Source: Maricaulis alexandrii (lineage in GTDB: Bacteria > Pseudomonadota > Alphaproteobacteria > Caulobacterales > Maricaulaceae). Taken from it: a stretch of 64,000 nucleotides of DNA. A program made the position numbers and the translations under genes. Location of the stretch: positions 186,001 through 250,000 of the forward strand of contig NZ_SWKP01000008.1 of assembly GCF_005871165.1 (NCBI RefSeq), read 5' to 3'. This document shows, one piece after another, positions 60,344 to 64,000 of the stretch. Numbering within the stretch: the stretch's first letter is position 1; each line of letters opens with the position of its first letter. The notes below the pieces were generated by a model. The model ran no database searches and was not told where the DNA came from. It saw nothing but the letters and a program-made list of their open reading frames with translations.

Positions 60344-60970
60344 ATGATCATCGCCGTCGATGGTCCTCTCGCTTCCGGCAAGGGCACGATCGCCCGGGCC
60401 CTGGCGGCGCGCTTCGGCCTGCCACATCTGGACACCGGCACGCTCTACCGGGCGACCGGACTGGCCGTGATGGATACCCGGACCGACCCGGCCGATGTCG
60501 AAGCCTGCGCCAAGCTGGCGCGCAATCTGAACATCAACCGGATCGACGCCGACCGGATCCGCACCGCCGAGGCCGGCGCGATGGCATCCAAGGTCGCCTC
60601 CATCCCGCAGGTCCGGGAGGCCCTGTTCGAGCTGCAACGCAGTTTTGCCAACCAGCCGGGTGGCGCGATCCTGGACGGACGCGATATCGGCACGGTGATC
60701 TGTCCGGACGCCGAGGTGAAGCTCTATGTGACCGCCGATGCCGAGACCCGGGCCCGGCGACGCTGGGAAGAATTGCGCGCCCGCGGCGAGATGCTGAGCT
60801 ATGACGACATGCTCGCCCAGACCCTAGAACGGGACCGCCGCGACGCCGGCCGGGCCGATGCGCCCATGCGGGCCGCAGAGGACGCGACCTTGCTTGATAC
60901 GTCATCCTTGAGTATAGACGCCGCCGTTGCCCAAGCGATCCGCATTGTGGAAAAGCGCCAAAAAGCCTGA
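60344..60970 (+). CDS. cmk: Cytidylate kinase
   Basis: A 208-aa kinase that phosphorylates CMP and dCMP. The P-loop is DGPLASGKGTIAR, the NMP-binding part has LDTGTLYRATGLAVM, and GAILDGRDIGTVICPDAEVKLYVTADAETRARRRWEEL covers the DGRDIGT signature and the lid. It lies 1 bp after aroA and before rpsA in the very conserved aroA-cmk-rpsA order. Confidence 0.96.
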   Translation: MIIAVDGPLASGKGTIARALAARFGLPHLDTGTLYRATGLAVMDTRTDPADVEACAKLARNLNINRIDADRIRTAEAGAMASKVASIPQVREALFELQRSFANQPGGAILDGRDIGTVICPDAEVKLYVTADAETRARRRWEELRARGEMLSYDDMLAQTLERDRRDAGRADAPMRAAEDATLLDTSSLSIDAAVAQAIRIVEKRQKA

Positions 60971-61077
60971 CGCTTTAAACGTTAGGGCAGCAAGAAAGCC
61001 GGGTGTTTGGGACGGGATCTCGCGGCATCGAATGATGCAGCGACCTTGTCACACGCCCATTTGTACAATGTCCAACC

Positions 61078-61091
61078 GGCCGATATCGGCC
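61078..61091. promoter_or_regulatory. Palindrome in the rpsA leader
   Basis: GGCCGATATCGGCC is a perfect 14-bp palindrome 61-74 bp before the rpsA start. S1 controls its own translation in bacteria through leader structure, so this could be part of such a structure, or an operator. Not proven. Confidence 0.35.
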
Positions 61092-61151
61092 AAGCGGTGC
61101 GCGCCTCTTTCTTACGCAACAGCGTTCGCCGCCTCGGAGCAACCCTTTAAC

Positions 61152-62852
61152 ATGTCTACAGAATCTCTCACCCCGTCGACTGATGATTTCGCCGCAATGC
61201 TCGAAGCGAGCCTGGCCGGCCGTGATCTGGCCGAAGGCCAAGTCGTCAAAGGTACCGTGACCTCGATCGAAAATGATGTCGTGGTCGTCGATGTTGGCCT
61301 CAAGACCGAAGGCCGCATCCCGATGCGCGAATTCACGGGCCCGGGCTCGGAAGCCCCCAAGGCGGGTGACGAAGTCGAAGTTTACCTGGAGCGCATCGAA
61401 AACGCGCTCGGTGATGCCATCCTGTCGCGCGACAAAGCCCGCCGCGAGGAAAGCTGGGATCGCCTCGAAAAGTCCTTCGAAAAGAAAGAGCCGGTCAACG
61501 GCGCCATCGTCGGCCGCGTCAAGGGCGGCTTCACGGTGGATCTGGGCGGTGCCTCGGCCTTCCTGCCGGGCTCCCAGGTCGACATCCGTCCTGTGCGCGA
61601 TGTGGGTCCGCTGATGAACCAGGAACAGCCGTTCGCGATCCTGAAAATGGACCGTCCGCGCGGCAATATCGTGGTGTCCCGCCGCGCCGTTCTGGAAGAA
61701 AGCCGTGCCGAACAGCGCGCCGAGCTCGTTGGCCAGCTGGCCGAGGGCGAAGCCCGCGAAGGCGTCGTCAAGAACATCACCGATTACGGTGCGTTCGTTG
61801 ACCTGGGCGGCATTGACGGCCTGCTGCACGTCACGGACATGTCCTGGAGCCGCGTCGGCCACCCGTCTGAAGTGGTGGAAGTCGGCCAGACGGTCAAAGT
61901 CCAGATCATCAAGATCAACAAGGAAACCCAGCGTATCTCGCTCGGCATGAAGCAGCTGATGTCGGATCCGTGGGAAGGCGTTGCCGCCAAGTATCCGGTT
62001 GGCGCGACCTTCGAAGGCCGTGTCACGAACATCGCCGAATACGGTGCCTTCGTTGAGCTGGAAGAAGGCGTTGAAGGCCTGGTCCACGTCTCCGAGATGT
62101 CCTGGACCAAGAAGAACGTCCACCCGGGCAAGATCCTGTCCACCTCGCAAGAAGTGCAGGTCATGGTCCTCGATGTCGACGCCGACAAGCGCCGCATCTC
62201 CCTGGGCGTCAAGCAAACCCAGCGCAATCCGTGGGAAGTGTTCGCCGAAACGCACCCGTCCGGTTCCGCCATCAAGGGCGAAATCAAGAACATCACCGAA
62301 TTCGGTCTGTTCGTTGGCCTGGACGGCGACATCGACGGCATGGTGCACCTCTCCGACATCTCCTGGGAGCAGTCGGGCGAGCAAGCCATCGAAGCCTTCA
62401 AGAAGGGCGATGTCGTGGAAGCCAAGGTGCTGGACGTTGATGTCGAGAAGGAGCGCGTCTCCCTGGGCATCAAGCAGCTCGGCGGCGACCCGATGGACAG
62501 CTCCGGCGTCAGCCGTGGCGACACCGTCACCTGCACCGTCACCGAGATCACCTCGGGTGGTATCGAAGTGACCTTCGGCGATGAAGGCGGCGTGAAGTCC
62601 TTCATCCGCAAGTCCGACCTGTCCCGCGACCGTGCGGAACAGCGTCCGGAACGCTTCGCTGTCGGTGACAAGGTTGATGCCCGCATCACCAACATCGACA
62701 AGGCCTCGCGCCGTATCTCCCTGTCCATCAAGGCCCTGGAGATCTCCGAAGAGCGTGAAGCCGTCGAGCAGTACGGTTCCTCCGACGCCGGTGCGTCCCT
62801 GGGTGATATCCTGGGTGCGGCCCTGCGCGAGAAGGAAGGCGACGAGGACTAA
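61152..62852 (+). CDS. rpsA: 30S ribosomal protein S1
   Basis: A 566-aa protein with six S1 RNA-binding repeats, for example VVKGTVTSIENDVVVVDVGLKTEGRIP, ARREG-type VVKNITDYGAFVDLGGIDGLLHVTDMSW, VTNIAEYGAFVELEEGVEGLVHVSEMSW and IKNITEFGLFVGLDGDIDGMVHLSDISW. It unwinds mRNA for initiation. The ATG has no good Shine-Dalgarno (AACCCTTTAAC), as is normal for rpsA. A 180-nt leader follows cmk. It ends at a strong terminator. Confidence 0.98.
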   Translation: MSTESLTPSTDDFAAMLEASLAGRDLAEGQVVKGTVTSIENDVVVVDVGLKTEGRIPMREFTGPGSEAPKAGDEVEVYLERIENALGDAILSRDKARREESWDRLEKSFEKKEPVNGAIVGRVKGGFTVDLGGASAFLPGSQVDIRPVRDVGPLMNQEQPFAILKMDRPRGNIVVSRRAVLEESRAEQRAELVGQLAEGEAREGVVKNITDYGAFVDLGGIDGLLHVTDMSWSRVGHPSEVVEVGQTVKVQIIKINKETQRISLGMKQLMSDPWEGVAAKYPVGATFEGRVTNIAEYGAFVELEEGVEGLVHVSEMSWTKKNVHPGKILSTSQEVQVMVLDVDADKRRISLGVKQTQRNPWEVFAETHPSGSAIKGEIKNITEFGLFVGLDGDIDGMVHLSDISWEQSGEQAIEAFKKGDVVEAKVLDVDVEKERVSLGIKQLGGDPMDSSGVSRGDTVTCTVTEITSGGIEVTFGDEGGVKSFIRKSDLSRDRAEQRPERFAVGDKVDARITNIDKASRRISLSIKALEISEEREAVEQYGSSDAGASLGDILGAALREKEGDED

Positions 62853-62873
62853 TCCTCAACGTCTCGGAAACGA

Positions 62874-62910
62874 AGAATCGGCCGGAGTTCACGCTCCGGC
62901 CGATTTTTTT
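62874..62910 (+). terminator. Terminator of rpsA
   Basis: AATCGGCCGGAG / CTCCGGCCGATT (62876-62905) followed by TTTTTTT; a strong intrinsic terminator about 25 bp after the rpsA stop. Confidence 0.93.
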
Positions 62911-62977
62911 GTCAGCATGCATTGACGCCTGCACCGGCAGGCGCAAGGATTAGGCGTTCAGGCGCGGAGGTTTAGCG

Positions 62978-63286
62978 ATGATCAAATCCGAGTTGATCGA
63001 CAAGCTTGCGGAAGCAAATCCGCATCTCTACCACCGTGACGTAGAGCGTGTGGTGAACACCGTCCTCGATGGCATCACGGACGCGCTCGCCGCAGGTGAC
63101 CGGGTCGAACTTCGCGGTTTTGGTGCCTTTTCAGTGCGTTGTCGTCCGGCCCGCGTGGGTCGCAATCCCCGCACCGGCGAGAGCGTGGCCGTCAAGGAGA
63201 AGCATGTGCCCTTCTTCAAGACCGGCAAGGAATTGCGCGAACGCGTCGACGAATCCCGCGCCAGCGTCCCTGAACTGACCGGCTGA
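62978..63286 (+). CDS. ihfB: Integration host factor beta subunit
   Basis: A 102-aa DNA-bending protein of the HU/IHF family: [37 protein letters not shown], then [49 protein letters not shown] with the GFGxF, RxGRNPxTG and FKxGKxLR motifs. With IHF-alpha it organises promoters, including sigma-54 ones. Its position after rpsA is standard. Confidence 0.96.
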   Translation: MIKSELIDKLAEANPHLYHRDVERVVNTVLDGITDALAAGDRVELRGFGAFSVRCRPARVGRNPRTGESVAVKEKHVPFFKTGKELRERVDESRASVPELTG

Positions 63287-63359
63287 TCTGCCGGTTTTCC
63301 CTCGCATTTTACCGATTTGGTAGAGCCCGCATTAGGACGTGACGCCGGATAATGGCGTC

Positions 63360-64000
63360 ATGAATGGTGTGTCTGCCTCATCCCTGTCTTCACAATCCGC
63401 GTTTGGCGGATGGTCGGCCTCTGTGCCGGCGGCCCCCGTTCAGGCGCCGCCAGGCCCCGAAGCGGACCCGGACAAGTCCGGCGGATTTGACGTGAAATCG
63501 CGTCGCCTGGCCCGCCCGGATCCGGCCGGCCGATTGTCCGATGAAGAGCAGGCCCGGGTGGACGCGCTCAAGGCGCGCGACCAGGAAGTCCGGGCCCATG
63601 AACGCGCCCACCAGATGGTCGGCGGACAATATGCCGGCGCGGCCAGCTATACATTCGAACAGGGTCCGGACGGGCGATCCTATGCGGTCGGCGGCGAAGT
63701 CCCGATCGATGCCAGCGAGATCAAGGGCGATCCGGAAGCCACCATCGAGAAGATGGAACAGGTGAAGGCGGCCGCGCTGGCGCCCGTAGAACCCTCCGGT
63801 CAGGACCGCAAGGTGGCGGCCATGGCCGATGCGAAAGCGGCCCAGGCCCGGGCCGAGCTGAACCGGGCCGAGGACGAAGGCGGCGAGGGTGAGCGCGGAA
63901 CGACGGGGGAGAAGCTCCAGCCCTCACTGTCCCAGCAGATCGCGGAAATGCGCGACACGGAAACACCGGCCAGCCCGTCATCGGCATCAACAGGTCCGGC
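63360..64000 (+). CDS. SprA-related family putative metalloprotease, 3' truncated by the window
   Basis: The frame is open from ATG 63360 to the edge, at least 213 codons. After a low-complexity Pro/Ala/Ser-rich N-terminus comes the SprA-family core [92 protein letters not shown] is an HExxH zinc-protease motif (about residues 81-85). The function is unknown. It is followed by an Ala/Glu-rich helix. The end lies beyond the window. Confidence 0.85.
   Translation, partial: MNGVSASSLSSQSAFGGWSASVPAAPVQAPPGPEADPDKSGGFDVKSRRLARPDPAGRLSDEEQARVDALKARDQEVRAHERAHQMVGGQYAGAASYTFEQGPDGRSYAVGGEVPIDASEIKGDPEATIEKMEQVKAAALAPVEPSGQDRKVAAMADAKAAQARAELNRAEDEGGEGERGTTGEKLQPSLSQQIAEMRDTETPASPSSASTGP

Noticed and set aside
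60975-62384. A 469-codon minus-strand frame opposite rpsA
   Set aside because: Shadow of the S1 repeats; periodicity comes from the real gene.

Overview
The window is a gene-dense, GC-rich stretch of chromosome from an alphaproteobacterium. Gene content and order point to a marine, dimorphic, Maricaulis/Hyphomonas-like lineage near Caulobacterales. This is inferred from EipA (DUF1134), a FzlA-like GST, an NDUFA9-like protein beside uppP, the FYDLN-acid protein beside aroA-cmk-rpsA-ihfB, an lptC-lptA-lptB-rpoN-hpf-ptsN block and GTG/TTG start usage. I found no rRNA, CRISPR array, prophage, transposase or plasmid gene.

Layout: 0-5 kb has the msrA tail, serB and serA (convergent), a periplasmic peroxiredoxin and lepA. 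A 0.6 kb noncoding gap follows, holding a structured lepA leader and a palindromic repeat. 5.4-13.6 kb has a SoxR-controlled VOC gene, soxR, an M3 peptidase lipoprotein, a nitrilase-family protein, a 0.6 kb gap carrying three repeat families, and a secernin/amine-oxidase pair. 13.7-18.1 kb has eipA, a GNAT, a MerR/CDF metal-efflux pair and two envelope proteins. 18.3-25.4 kb has the phenylalanyl-tRNA synthetase operon, with two unknown genes between pheS and pheT and a nucleotidyltransferase at its end, then a helical-repeat protein and rpmI-rplT. 25.5-31.5 kb has a MerC protein with a Zur-like site, a four-repeat secreted protein, two transporters and infC.

31.7-42.6 kb has two glycosyltransferases, a TPR protein, a diguanylate cyclase, queG, a FzlA-like GST, a CDF exporter, uppP, a CPBP protease, an NDUFA9-like protein and tRNA-Leu(CAG). 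42.7-48.5 kb has a three-gene envelope cassette around an M48 protease, and a cydA-cydB-small protein operon. 48.8-58.3 kb has an MBOAT/SGNH O-acetylation pair, a short RNase D, lptCAB, rpoN, hpf, ptsN, a Sel1 protein and tRNA-Ala(GGC). 58.4-64 kb has the FYDLN-acid protein, aroA, cmk, rpsA, ihfB and a SprA-family protein cut by the window edge.

Most genes are housekeeping, concerned with translation, envelope biogenesis, and metal or redox homeostasis. The less ordinary items are the phe-operon insertion, the apparent ATA start of infC inside an overlapping short ORF, the lepA leader, the four-repeat secreted protein, the M48 cassette and several well-formed operator/promoter arrangements (SoxR, MerR, Zur-like, CtrA-like).
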